DNA from: Elusimicrobiota bacterium
GTDB lineage: Bacteria > Elusimicrobiota > Elusimicrobia > UBA1565
DNA length: 64,000 nt
Assembly (NCBI GenBank): GCA_041660925.1
Contig: JBAZVI010000003.1
Location: 1-64,000 of the forward strand
Direction: 5' to 3'
The notes beneath the pieces were generated by a model. The model was not told the DNA's origin. It did not search any database and was given only the letters and a program-made list of their open reading frames with translations. The position numbers were made by a program, and so were the translations under genes. The first letter of the stretch is position 1. Each line of letters opens with the position of its first letter. Shown one piece after another: positions 44,669 through 52,325 of this stretch.

Positions 44669-46761
44669 AGCGCCCTGCCGGCGCCGCGCTGCTCCTGCTG
44701 CCCTTCGCCGCCCTCCTCGCCGTGCACGCTCCCCTGCTGCGCGGCGGGGTCTACTTCACCGACGACCTGACCCACATCACCCAGCCCTGGCGCTTCCTTT
44801 GCGCCGAGGCGCTCCAGCGAGGGATGCTCCCGCTCTGGGATCCCTACGCGTTCTTCGGCCTTCCGCTGCTCGGGAACATGCAGGCGGGCGCGCTGAGCCC
44901 GCTGGCGGCCCTCTTCCACGTCTTCCCGTTCACCCGGGCGCTGGGGCCCTTCCTGCTCCTCCACTACGCGCTGGCGCTGTTCTGGACCTGGCTCTGGCTG
45001 CGCAGCCGCGGTTTCCGCGGCAGCGCCGCGCTGGCGGGCGCCTCGCTCTTCGCGCTCGGAGGCTATCTGACGGCGTACCTGCAGTTCCCCAACCTCCTCG
45101 CGACGCTCGCGCATCTTCCCGCGCTCCTGCTCTTCGCCGGGCGGCCGCTGCCCTTCGCCTTCGCCTGCGCCGACGCGCTCCTCTCCGGCTATCCGCCCGT
45201 GCTGGGTGCGGGCATCGCGGCGGTCTTCGCCGTCTCGGCGGCCTGGCCGGCCCCGGGGAGCGGAGGGCTTCGTCGGGAGTGGGCCCGCACGGCGGCGGGA
45301 GCGGCGCTGGGCCTGGCGCTCGGCGCGGCGGTGCTCTTCCCCGGAGCCGAGCTCTCGAGGCAATCCGCGCGGGTCCGCGACATCCTTCCGGACTGGCAGA
45401 GGATGGCGCAGTCCCTGCGGCCCTACGAGCTCACGGCTTTCGTCCATCCCGCGTGGACGCGGCGGCTCATGCTCGCCGGGCAGGACCGTTCCGAGCGTCT
45501 CGAGACCGTGACCTGGGACGACGGCGGGGCGCCGAGGACCTTCACGTTCCGCTCGGACTATCGCGACTCGCTCCGCGACCCGGCGGGACTGCCCGTCTCC
45601 ACCTGGAAGAGCGTCTACGTCGGCTTCGCCGGCATGGCCCTTGCGCTCGCGGGCCTGCTCCTCTTCGCCGCGCGCAGCCCCGGGCGCGCGGCGGCGGCGG
45701 CGGCCCTTCTCGCCGCGGTCGCGCTGCTCGTGCTCGGGAAGCACTGCGGAGCCTCGAGCTGGCTCTGGGAGCATTGCGCTCCGCTGTGGTTCATCCGGGG
45801 CCCGGCCCGGCTGGGCTACCTCGCGCTCGCCGCGCTCGTGCCGCTCGCCGCGCTCGCCGTCGACCGCCTCGCGCGGCGCTCGCGCGCAGCCGCCGCGCTC
45901 TGCGCCCTCGTCGTGATCGCAGAGCTCTCCTCGCTCGCGTACGGCTTCTACCCCGCCCTTCCCGCCGACTACTACACGACGAAGGGCCCGCTCGTCGAGC
46001 GGCTCCAGAAGGAGCTCGCCGGCGCGCGCTATTTCCTGTCGACCACCGGCGAGGTGTGGGCGCTCGTCGACAAGGACGACCGCTCGCCGGAGTATCGGCG
46101 CTTCCGCGAGACCATCTGGAGGAGCTACCGGCAGAAGCTCTTCGGCATCGTCGGGGCGTCCTACCACCTCGCTGCCGCGGGGGGGGAGTACGAGCCGCTG
46201 CTGCCCGCCGAGGCGACGAAGGTCGTCGAAGCCCTGAGGGACTCTCCGAAAGAGGAGCTGGCGGCCCGCTTGCGCGCGAGCGGGGTGCGCCTCTATCTGG
46301 ACCGCCGGGAGGACCCGAAGAGTCCGCTCAAGCCCCTGGGAACGACCTTGTGGCACGTCTACGGGACGCCGGAAGAGCCCGTCGGAGCGCTCCTCGTCGC
46401 GCGCGAGCGCTCCCCGCTGCTCGAAGGGAGCTTCGAGGACGGGGCGAAGACCTTGAGAGGGGCCGCTTGGAAGCGCGCCCTTCGGAGAGAAGACCGGGTC
46501 CTCGCCGAGGGAGAGGCGCGGGAGGGGGGGACGCTCTTCCTCTCCGAGCCGTTCTATCCCGGCTGGGAAGCCCGCGTCGACGGAGTGAAGACCGAAAGAC
46601 GGAGGGCTCTCGGAGCGTTCACCTCCGTCGAGGTCCCGGCGGGAGCCCGGCGCGTGGAGCTGCGCTATGCGCCGGGTTCCTGGCGCCTGGGGCTGGCGCT
46701 CTCGCTCTCCCTGCTCACGGCCCTCCTGAGCGGGCTCTGGCTGCGCCTGAGGGCGTTCTAG
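44665..46761 (+). CDS. YfhO-like polytopic membrane protein
   Basis: 698 residues, about 12 transmembrane segments up to residue 430, a periplasmic domain (about 440-660), then one last helix (LGLALSLSLLTALLSGLWL). The first loop DDLTHITQPWRFLCAEALQRG and LPLWDPYAFFGLPLLGNMQAG, and the C-terminal EPFYPGWEARVDG block, are typical of YfhO family proteins, relatives of GT-C glycosyltransferases that glycosylate lipoteichoic acid in Gram-positives. In a diderm its acceptor is unknown. GTG start overlaps the methyltransferase stop (GTGA). Confidence 0.8.
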   Translation: MKRPAGAALLLLPFAALLAVHAPLLRGGVYFTDDLTHITQPWRFLCAEALQRGMLPLWDPYAFFGLPLLGNMQAGALSPLAALFHVFPFTRALGPFLLLHYALALFWTWLWLRSRGFRGSAALAGASLFALGGYLTAYLQFPNLLATLAHLPALLLFAGRPLPFAFACADALLSGYPPVLGAGIAAVFAVSAAWPAPGSGGLRREWARTAAGAALGLALGAAVLFPGAELSRQSARVRDILPDWQRMAQSLRPYELTAFVHPAWTRRLMLAGQDRSERLETVTWDDGGAPRTFTFRSDYRDSLRDPAGLPVSTWKSVYVGFAGMALALAGLLLFAARSPGRAAAAAALLAAVALLVLGKHCGASSWLWEHCAPLWFIRGPARLGYLALAALVPLAALAVDRLARRSRAAAALCALVVIAELSSLAYGFYPALPADYYTTKGPLVERLQKELAGARYFLSTTGEVWALVDKDDRSPEYRRFRETIWRSYRQKLFGIVGASYHLAAAGGEYEPLLPAEATKVVEALRDSPKEELAARLRASGVRLYLDRREDPKSPLKPLGTTLWHVYGTPEEPVGALLVARERSPLLEGSFEDGAKTLRGAAWKRALRREDRVLAEGEAREGGTLFLSEPFYPGWEARVDGVKTERRRALGAFTSVEVPAGARRVELRYAPGSWRLGLALSLSLLTALLSGLWLRLRAF

Positions 46762-46798
46762 AGCGGCGGAAGACCATCGGAGAGGAGCCGCCCGGATT

Positions 46799-46828
46799 TT
46801 TGACAGGGCCCCGGCGAGGGGCTATAAT
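46799..46828 (+). promoter_or_regulatory. Leaderless-type promoter of the small membrane protein
   Basis: TTGACA (46799-46804), 18 bp, TATAAT (46823-46828); the ATG at 46,835 begins 6 nt later. Same geometry as the murB promoter. Confidence 0.8.
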
Positions 46829-46834
46829 CAAGCG

Positions 46835-47146
46835 ATGGCGAAGAAGAAGAAGAAAGAGGCAGCGTACGCATCGTCCGCGGCGCAGGAGCCCGAGGGAGAG
46901 CGGATCACCCGTCGGGGCTGGCTCCTCGTCGGAGCGGGCGTCGCCGCCCTCCTGCTGGGCTTCGTCGTGCTCTCCTTCACCGATCCTCTGGGCCAGAACT
47001 GGGCCTCGAAGCTCGCGCCGCTCCTCATCCTCGGTGCGTACGGCGTCATAGGAGCGGGGATCATGCTCCCAGAGTCTCCGACAGCTTCCGCGGCGCTTCA
47101 GACTCCCGAAGCCGCCTCCACGCAGACGAATCCCGCCGCTCGATAG
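46835..47146 (+). CDS. Small two-helix membrane protein (DUF3098-like)
   Basis: 103 residues. A lysine-rich N-terminus (AKKKKKEAA), two transmembrane helices (about 28-47, GWLLVGAGVAALLLGFVVLS, and about 60-78, LAPLLILGAYGVIGAGIML) and a polar Ser/Thr/Ala tail. The pattern recalls DUF3098 proteins, but this is a weak resemblance. It has its own consensus promoter and no Shine-Dalgarno sequence. It is the last plus-strand gene before the dif-containing region. Confidence 0.65.
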   Translation: MAKKKKKEAAYASSAAQEPEGERITRRGWLLVGAGVAALLLGFVVLSFTDPLGQNWASKLAPLLILGAYGVIGAGIMLPESPTASAALQTPEAASTQTNPAAR

Positions 47147-47149
47147 CGT

Positions 47150-47760
47150 TTTCCGGCTCCCGCCGCCGTTCCCATCGGCATCAAGGTCCTTCCCCGGTCT
47201 TTTCCGCTGCGGATGCGGTTCATTGCGCGGGCGCGTTTTCAGGTATCCGGATACCTGAGATCTCTTCCTGGTTTTTCCGAGCGTCGCGGTGAAAAAACCA
47301 TGGAAGCTCTCCGCGCTTCCCCGTTTTTTCGCGGGTGTCTGTCCCCGATGGTCTTTTCGGGTCCGGGCCCGGATCGCGGTCCGGGTTCGATGGTGTTTTT
47401 TGAAGCAGTATGAAAATCGGGGGGGCTCCCCGGTTTTTTGGGTCCGGGCCCCCCGGTCCTTTCCTGGTCTTTCCGGACCCCCCCGGCCCCGGCCCCGGGG
47501 GAGCGTTTTCAAGGGGTCCGGATACCTTGAAATCTGCCTGCCCGGACCCCTCCCTTTCATGGTCTTTTCGGCCGCTCCGGATCGGCTCTTTCCACCCCTG
47601 GGCGGGTCCGGATCCTTGCCAACTTTTCGGCTCTCCGCGCTGCGGCCGGATCCGTCCGGTCCCGGTCGCGCCGGGAAGTTGCCAGGGTTTCGACTGCCAA
47701 TTATGAGAACCTCACAACATCTGTCGGAAACGCGCGATTATCGCTGGATTCTCCGTCGGA
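47150..47760. repeat. Repeat-rich non-coding region left of dif
   Basis: No plausible gene. A 20-bp perfect palindrome TCAGGTATCCGGATACCTGA (47239-47258) is matched by a degenerate relative at 47507-47532 (TTTCAAGG ... TCCGGA ... CCTTGAAA). Both follow GCGTTTTCA-like or GCGTTTTC sequence, 268 bp apart, and both are followed by ATCT. Several copies of a motif close to GGTCTTTTCGG, often next to GTCCGGG, occur at about 47196, 47350, 47466 and 47560. Runs of C and G are frequent. The region reads as two or more decayed repeat units. Confidence 0.6.
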
Positions 47761-47818
47761 ATCCATGATTTTCTAATGTGGTTTATTCGATGGGTCCGGC
47801 GGAACGTCCCATGGCTGT

Positions 47819-47846
47819 ATGTAACATAATATATGTTATCAGCACT
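47819..47846 (-). other. dif: Putative dif site (XerCD chromosome dimer resolution)
   Basis: Read on the minus strand: XerC-side arm AGTGCTGATAA, centre CATATA, XerD-side arm TTATGTTACAT. Compared with the E. coli dif (GGTGCGCATAA, TGTATA, TTATGTTAAAT) it matches at 22 of 28 positions, including 10 of 11 in the XerD arm. It is an AT-rich island in a GC-rich intergenic region and lies exactly where the plus-strand and minus-strand gene arrays converge. The XerC/XerD proteins are not in the window. Confidence 0.72.
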
Positions 47847-47941
47847 AGTCGCTGGGAGGGAGCGCTTGGCTCGATCCGGTCCCCCTGCGGGTTCTTCGGC
47901 GGGTTTGTCGTCGGAGAACGGCCCTGGTTCCTGGCTCGCAA

Positions 47942-48520
47942 TCAGCTCGGCTTCTGGGCCGGCTTGCCCTTCACGAATTCGGTGAGATTCGCAGCCAGAA
48001 GGATCGCTTTGACCTTTCCCGGGCCGCTCAGCTCATAGCGCCTTGCCCTGCGGCTGCCGCTGGCCAGGATCTCGCCTTTCTCGAGGCCTTCCTGGATGAC
48101 GCGATCGACTCGCGCTATAGGGTAACCAGAAGCGCGCAGCCAGCGGGCCATCTGCGTGGAGGTCGGCTTCTGGATGCGCAGCAGGGCCTGCGCGGCCGCC
48201 AGGAGCAGCAAGGTGGCGTCTTTCTCGGTCTTTTCGCCTCTGAGTTTGGTCCTCAGCTGGAGAGTGTTCCCGCGGGTCTCCAGGATGGCCTCCCAGTCTA
48301 CCAAGGCGTGCTCTGCGCCCCCGGGGCCGCCCAGGGCGAGCTGAAGCGATGCGGGGCTTGGGCCGCCGCCGCTCTGGGCCGTCATGAACTCCCGGCGTTC
48401 GCCGGCGACGAACTCCGCGCTGCCCTCGGCTTCGATCTCGGCGCCGCTGGGCAGGCGCAGGCGTATGCGATGGCGGGAGTGAGGAGGGTTCTCGGCGGGG
48501 TCGTTCGTCTTCGCGGTCAT
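47942..48520 (-). CDS. Unknown protein with a possible C-terminal winged helix, next to dif
   Basis: 192 residues, no family recognised. The first 45 residues are charged and beta-prone (RHRIRLRLPSGAEIEAEG); the middle (LQLALGGPGGAEHALVDWE) is variable. Residues about 105-180 are helical and read like a winged-helix domain: LLLLAAAQALLRIQKPTSTQ, RWLRASGYPIARVDRVIQEG, EILASGSRRARRYELSGPG. Upstream lie inverted repeats that could be operators. The gene is about 100 bp from the dif-like site, the first minus-strand gene of the right-hand array. A DNA-binding role is an inference from the helix pattern and basic C-terminus. Confidence 0.6.
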   Translation of the reverse strand: MTAKTNDPAENPPHSRHRIRLRLPSGAEIEAEGSAEFVAGERREFMTAQSGGGPSPASLQLALGGPGGAEHALVDWEAILETRGNTLQLRTKLRGEKTEKDATLLLLAAAQALLRIQKPTSTQMARWLRASGYPIARVDRVIQEGLEKGEILASGSRRARRYELSGPGKVKAILLAANLTEFVKGKPAQKPS

Positions 48521-49086
48521 TAGCGTGCCTCAGAATCGGATTCGCGGCGGCATCTTGTGGATACGTCGTGCGTATCCGTTTTTATCGACGAGAGTCGCTC
48601 GGCAATGGCAAGAGTATGCCATAAATAATGGCATAAGACAACCGTTTAAGATTTATGAGTCTCGTTAAAGACGAACAGGTGTTGATAACCCTGTGGATTG
48701 CGGGGGCAGCGCGACGACCTCCGACGGGCCCGCCGAGAGCGGTCCCCTGCGGGAAGACCGGACGATCTGGGGGTTTTCCCCCCCGAAACGCCCTTAAAAT
48801 CACCCTCCAGAAGCGGTTTGAGAGGGCTCCAGGCGCTCGGGGAAGGGGTCCTTCTGGGTCCGCCCATGGCGGCGCCGGCCGGGGGCCCTAGGGGCGCCCC
48901 CCGGCACGGAAGCGTTTCATGGGGCCATCTTGGCTCCTGGGCCCGTCCAGAGGGCCTGCGGGCAGGCGGCTGGACCCGTTGGGAGACGGCGTTTCCCGGG
49001 GGATCCCGGTCAGGCGGGAAGCTTCTTCCGGGAGAGCGGGGAGCGGTTGAGGCGGGTGGAGGCGCGGACCGCGGGAGACCGGCTTT
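48521..49086. other. Non-coding region with inverted repeats and DnaA-box-like 9-mers
   Basis: No convincing gene; an open frame from 48,655 has a low-complexity translation. Visible structures: GGATACG/CGTATCC (48559-48577), TATGCCAT/ATGGCATA (48615-48635), and three 9-mers close to the DnaA box TGTGNATAA: TGTGGATAC (48556), TGTTGATAA (48680) and TGTGGATTG (48692). The left 160 bp are relatively AT-rich; the rest is G/C-rich with runs of C and G. Confidence 0.5.
48615..48635. promoter_or_regulatory. Perfect 8-bp inverted repeat, probable operator
   Basis: TATGCCAT, a 5-bp AAATA spacer, ATGGCATA. It lies about 95 bp upstream of the unknown minus-strand gene, in an AT-rich patch. It fits a dimeric repressor site, possibly autoregulatory. 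Confidence 0.5.
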
Positions 49087-50457
49087 CTAGAAGCGGCCGC
49101 TCGCTTCCAGCATGTAGCGGCGGGCCGAGCTCATGCCGACGTCTAAGGCGGAGCCGGCTTTGAAGAAGGCGGCGGAGGCCTTCAGGGAGAAGCGGTCGAA
49201 GACGTCGTAGCGCAGGCGGAGGTCGAGCTCGGTCCCGAGGTTCCGGTGCGGGCCGATGCCGTTGCGGTCGGCCTGATAGAGGTAGTAGTCGACGTCCAGG
49301 ACGACGCCGTAGTAGGCGGGCGGGGTGATGCCGACGCCGACGGTCACGATGCCGCTGACGCCCTTCTGGAGGCCGCTGGCCGTGCCGGTGGATTGCCCGC
49401 CGAAGGCGTCGTAGGGGGTCGCGCCGAAGAACTCCCCCCACCCCGCGCGCTCGAGGCCGTCGAAGCGGTGTCCGGAGGACGGGAAGAAGGCTTCGTCGGT
49501 CGTCGGGGTCCCGGCGTCGTCGCCCGAGCCGCGGGCGGCGAGGAGGCGGATGATCCCCTGGGTCTGGCTCCAGAGCGGCTGGCGCCACTTCGCGCGCAGG
49601 ACCTGGGCGTTGCCGTTATAAGTGATGTGGTTCCCGAGCGGGGTCGGTCCCGTCGGCGTGGCGGCGCCCTTCTCGAGCGCGGCCTCGGCCTCGAGCACCA
49701 TGGGGCCGTAATTGAAGTCGTAGTGGAGGCTCGAGAACCAGCGGGTCGCCTTGCTTATCGCGGGGCAGGCGATCAGCGGATTGGTCGTGCAGGGGCCGAG
49801 GGCCAGGCTCTTCGCCCCATGGTCGCGCTCGAGCATCTGATTGAGCTGCCATGTCCCCTCCGCCGGGATCTCCAGCGAGAAGCCGAAGGCCTCGAGGTCG
49901 TTGGGGTTCGCCTGGTTGTTGCGGGGCTGGAAGATGAAAAGCTGCCCCCTCATGTCGAGCCAGGGCAGGGGGCCCTTCGCGGAGAAGCCGGTCAGGCCGG
50001 CGCCGTCGTCGTCGAGCAGAAGCCCGCTGCCGAGCCGGAAGGTCTGGAGGCCGAAGGTGCTCTCCCAGGGGAGGCCGCCGAGGTTGCGCACCCGCATGAA
50101 GGCGTTCTCGATGAAGGGGTCCAGGCGCGTGTTCGGGTAGTGCTCCGAGATGCGGTCGAAGGGCGGCGTGAAGGGGGTCGTCGAGCCGGCGACGCCGAGG
50201 GCGTGCAGGCGGATGGAGACGTCCATCGACTGCGATTCTCCTCGGAACTCTCCGATGGCGATGTCCTTGAGGGTGAAGCCGAGGCGCGCGCGCTGGGAGA
50301 TGAAGGCCTGGTTGTTCCGGTCCGAGTTGAGGTTGAGGTTCGTGTAGGAGAGCGCCCGCATCCGGTACTCGGTCGCCACGTCGAGGCTGGCGGCGAAGGC
50401 GCCGGAGCCCGCGAGGGCGAGGAGGACGGCGGCGGCGAGCGGCGCGTGTCGCTTCAC
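49087..50457 (-). CDS. Outer-membrane beta-barrel protein (alginate-export/porin-like)
   Basis: 456 residues with a signal peptide (LAAAVLLALAGSGAFA), alternating beta strands and a terminal phenylalanine (YMLEASGRF) as in barrels. N-terminal TEYRMRALSYTNLNLNSDRN and QRARLGFTLKDI, and later WESTFGLQTFRLGSGLLLDD, recall the alginate-export/OprD-like family. Substrate unknown. GTG start; TAGATT lies 7 nt upstream, suggesting a leaderless mRNA. Last gene transcribed towards the dif region. Confidence 0.7.
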   Translation of the reverse strand: MKRHAPLAAAVLLALAGSGAFAASLDVATEYRMRALSYTNLNLNSDRNNQAFISQRARLGFTLKDIAIGEFRGESQSMDVSIRLHALGVAGSTTPFTPPFDRISEHYPNTRLDPFIENAFMRVRNLGGLPWESTFGLQTFRLGSGLLLDDDGAGLTGFSAKGPLPWLDMRGQLFIFQPRNNQANPNDLEAFGFSLEIPAEGTWQLNQMLERDHGAKSLALGPCTTNPLIACPAISKATRWFSSLHYDFNYGPMVLEAEAALEKGAATPTGPTPLGNHITYNGNAQVLRAKWRQPLWSQTQGIIRLLAARGSGDDAGTPTTDEAFFPSSGHRFDGLERAGWGEFFGATPYDAFGGQSTGTASGLQKGVSGIVTVGVGITPPAYYGVVLDVDYYLYQADRNGIGPHRNLGTELDLRLRYDVFDRFSLKASAAFFKAGSALDVGMSSARRYMLEASGRF

Positions 50458-50486
50458 GGCGTAGAATCTAGCAAATATTCCCGGCC

Positions 50487-50521
50487 AAAAGACGACCCCC
50501 CCGGCGCAAGCGCCGAGGGGG
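50487..50521 (-). terminator. Terminator of the downstream porin gene
   Basis: On the minus strand CCCCTCGGCG-CTTG-CGCCGGGGGG is followed by TCGTCTTTT. It closes transcription of the gene at 50,548-51,960. Confidence 0.8.
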
Positions 50522-50547
50522 TGTCTTTAACCGTCCTTGTGCCGAAG

Positions 50548-51960
50548 TTAGAACTTCAGCGACAGGTCGGCGAAGCAGAGGGTCGCCGCGTTGACGCCCT
50601 TGCCGGCCTTCCGGTTGTTCTCGTAGATGTAGCCGCCGGGGAGGAACTTCGCGAGTCCCACTCCGTAGCTGACGTTCTCCGAGTGCTTCCAGTCGGCGGT
50701 GATGCCGACTTCGGAGCCGATGTGCTTGTTGTTGTGCGTGCGGCCATCGGCCATGATGAAGGTCGCATCGCCGTCGGTCGCGGTCTGGAAGCGGTAGTCC
50801 GTGAAGGACAGGCCGACGACCAGCTTGTCCGCCATCGCCGGGGTCGTCTTCAGGCCGACGCCCATGACGATGCGGTTCTCGAGGCCGTTGGTGCTGACGT
50901 CGCCGCCGGCCTGAACCTGCATGTTGTAGTCGGACACGTTGTTGAAGCGCCCGTTGATGATGCCGGGGCGGTAGTCCGACGCGATCGACTTGAAGCCGCC
51001 GATCTTGTTCTCCTTGGTGCTGATGCGGCCCGTGCCGGCGCCGATGTTGACCCAGGGAGTGAACGCGCCCACGTTGCTGATGTCGGCCTTATAGCCGAGG
51101 TCCAGGATGGCGGCCTTGCCGGTGTAGTTGCCGGAGGCGCCGCCGCCGATGGTGCGGTTCTCACCGCTGTTCATCGCGAACTGCAGGCCGGCCCATCCGC
51201 CCATCGCCTCAATCTTGGACTTCAGACCGTAGACCCAGAGGTAGTCCGCCTTCTGCGCGCCAGCGGCCAGGGTGTCGTGAGACACCTTGTTCCAGACGAA
51301 GGCGTTGAGCTTGACCGGGAGGCCCTTCACGCCGACGTCGAAGCCGCGAACGTCCACGTCCGCCTGGTTGTTGGTGGCCGGATCGTTGCCGGTCGCCTTA
51401 CCCGCGAGGCCCGTGAACCCGACCATGTCGTTGGCCCAGTCGAGCCGGAAGGCGTCGAGAGCCGTGACGTACATGCCGTAGTTGTTCTTCGGGCCGACGT
51501 AGATGACGAGGTCGCCGGGCTCGCCGAAGAACTGGCGGCCGACCACTGCGTCGAAGGCTCCGATGAACTTGTCGACCTTCACGTTCGCCTGCTGGAGGTA
51601 GACGGATCCCAGCACGTTGGCGCCCGCGGTGCCGATGGGCTGCGCGCCGGCGCTGCCGTTGCTCTGCGCGCCGACCTGGCCGGTATTGCCCACATTGCCC
51701 CACGCCCGGTCGTTCTTGACGAGCGACACGTTGGCATGGATGTCATCGAGCAGGTCCCAGTTCGTGTTGACCATCACGCGGGTGAGCGCGTTTCCGATGC
51801 GATCGTTGTCCTGGCTGACGAAATCGCGGACGTTCTTAGCCGAGTTGGCCTGGAAGTCCAGCGCTCCGCCGACCTTGAGGTTCTTGAGAACTTCGGCACT
51901 CGCCGACCCTGAAGGTGTGACCAGGGCCAGGGCAAGCGCAATCCCTAGGAACTTCTTCAT
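50548..51960 (-). CDS. Major outer-membrane porin-like protein
   Basis: 470 residues. Signal peptide (KKFLGIALALALVTPSGSASA), then a long beta-rich mature part and the C-terminal LCFADLSLKF with terminal Phe, needed for BAM insertion. The N-terminal LKVGGALDFQANSAKNVRD and repeated strand pairs suggest a general or substrate-specific porin. High expression is suggested by a strong consensus promoter, a structured 139-nt leader, AAGGAGG (51972-51978, minus strand) and its own terminator. Low Cys and high Gly/Asn/Asp fit an abundant barrel protein. Confidence 0.8.
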   Translation of the reverse strand: MKKFLGIALALALVTPSGSASAEVLKNLKVGGALDFQANSAKNVRDFVSQDNDRIGNALTRVMVNTNWDLLDDIHANVSLVKNDRAWGNVGNTGQVGAQSNGSAGAQPIGTAGANVLGSVYLQQANVKVDKFIGAFDAVVGRQFFGEPGDLVIYVGPKNNYGMYVTALDAFRLDWANDMVGFTGLAGKATGNDPATNNQADVDVRGFDVGVKGLPVKLNAFVWNKVSHDTLAAGAQKADYLWVYGLKSKIEAMGGWAGLQFAMNSGENRTIGGGASGNYTGKAAILDLGYKADISNVGAFTPWVNIGAGTGRISTKENKIGGFKSIASDYRPGIINGRFNNVSDYNMQVQAGGDVSTNGLENRIVMGVGLKTTPAMADKLVVGLSFTDYRFQTATDGDATFIMADGRTHNNKHIGSEVGITADWKHSENVSYGVGLAKFLPGGYIYENNRKAGKGVNAATLCFADLSLKF

Positions 51961-52105
51961 TCTTGTTCGACCTCCTTAGTTGTCGTAGGCATCCCTTTGG
52001 GACGCCCCTACTGCCGACTATAGAGCATCCTCTTCGGATGCCTACGCCTTGTTAAGGATTTCCCCGGTCCGAATCCCTTCCGAGGTCTCCTTCAAGAGCA
52101 AGCGG
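51961..52105 (-). promoter_or_regulatory. Porin mRNA leader with mutually exclusive stem options
   Basis: In mRNA order, element 1 (52046-52036, CGTAGGCATCC) can pair with element 2 (52030-52025, GGATGC) across a 5-nt GAAGA loop. It can instead pair over 11 bp with element 3 (51994-51984, GGATGCCTACG), which lies just before the AAGGAGG ribosome binding site. Element 3 can also fold locally with GGGACGCC. The arrangement resembles a regulatory 5' leader; no known class recognised. Confidence 0.5.
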
Positions 52106-52135
52106 ATTCTATGAAACAGGTTTTCGGGCTGTCAA
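52106..52135 (-). promoter_or_regulatory. Porin promoter
   Basis: On the minus strand TTGACA (52135-52130), 18 bp, TAGAAT (52111-52106). Transcription would start near 52,099. Confidence 0.7.
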
Positions 52136-52257
52136 GTCTTTTTTTATGTTTTCCACCACCGCGTTCGTCCCGAGAGCGGCAGGGAGTGCTCCGCTTTTAT
52201 CATCTAGTATCATCCACTCGGTGCCCTCCGTCGAAGAACGCGCGCGGTCGATGACAT

Positions 52258-52303
52258 AAAAGGAGAAGCCGCCGGGAGGAAGCGTCCTCCCGGCGGCTTC
52301 TCC
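52258..52303 (-). terminator. Intrinsic terminator of the TPR gene
   Basis: A 19-bp perfect stem (52262-52280 with 52285-52303) closed by an AGCG loop; on the minus strand TTTTATG follows. It lies 3' of the TPR gene. Confidence 0.85.
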
Positions 52304-52325
52304 CGTTTATATGGCGTGGGCTCGC

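Noticed and set aside
47289..47768. Open frame of 159 codons in the repeat zone
   Set aside because: Composition follows the C/G-run repeats; no ribosome binding site, no domain.
48545..48700. Idea that this is the chromosomal origin
   Set aside because: Flanking gene arrays converge here instead of diverging, no dnaA/dnaN nearby, and a dif-like site is 0.8 kb away.
48655..48891. Open frame of 78 codons right of the inverted repeats
   Set aside because: Gly/Arg/Pro-rich translation after the first 15 residues; no ribosome binding site.
49246..51912. Plus-strand open frame of 888 codons across two porin genes
   Set aside because: Spans two minus-strand genes with signal peptides and a terminator between them; translation has no domain.
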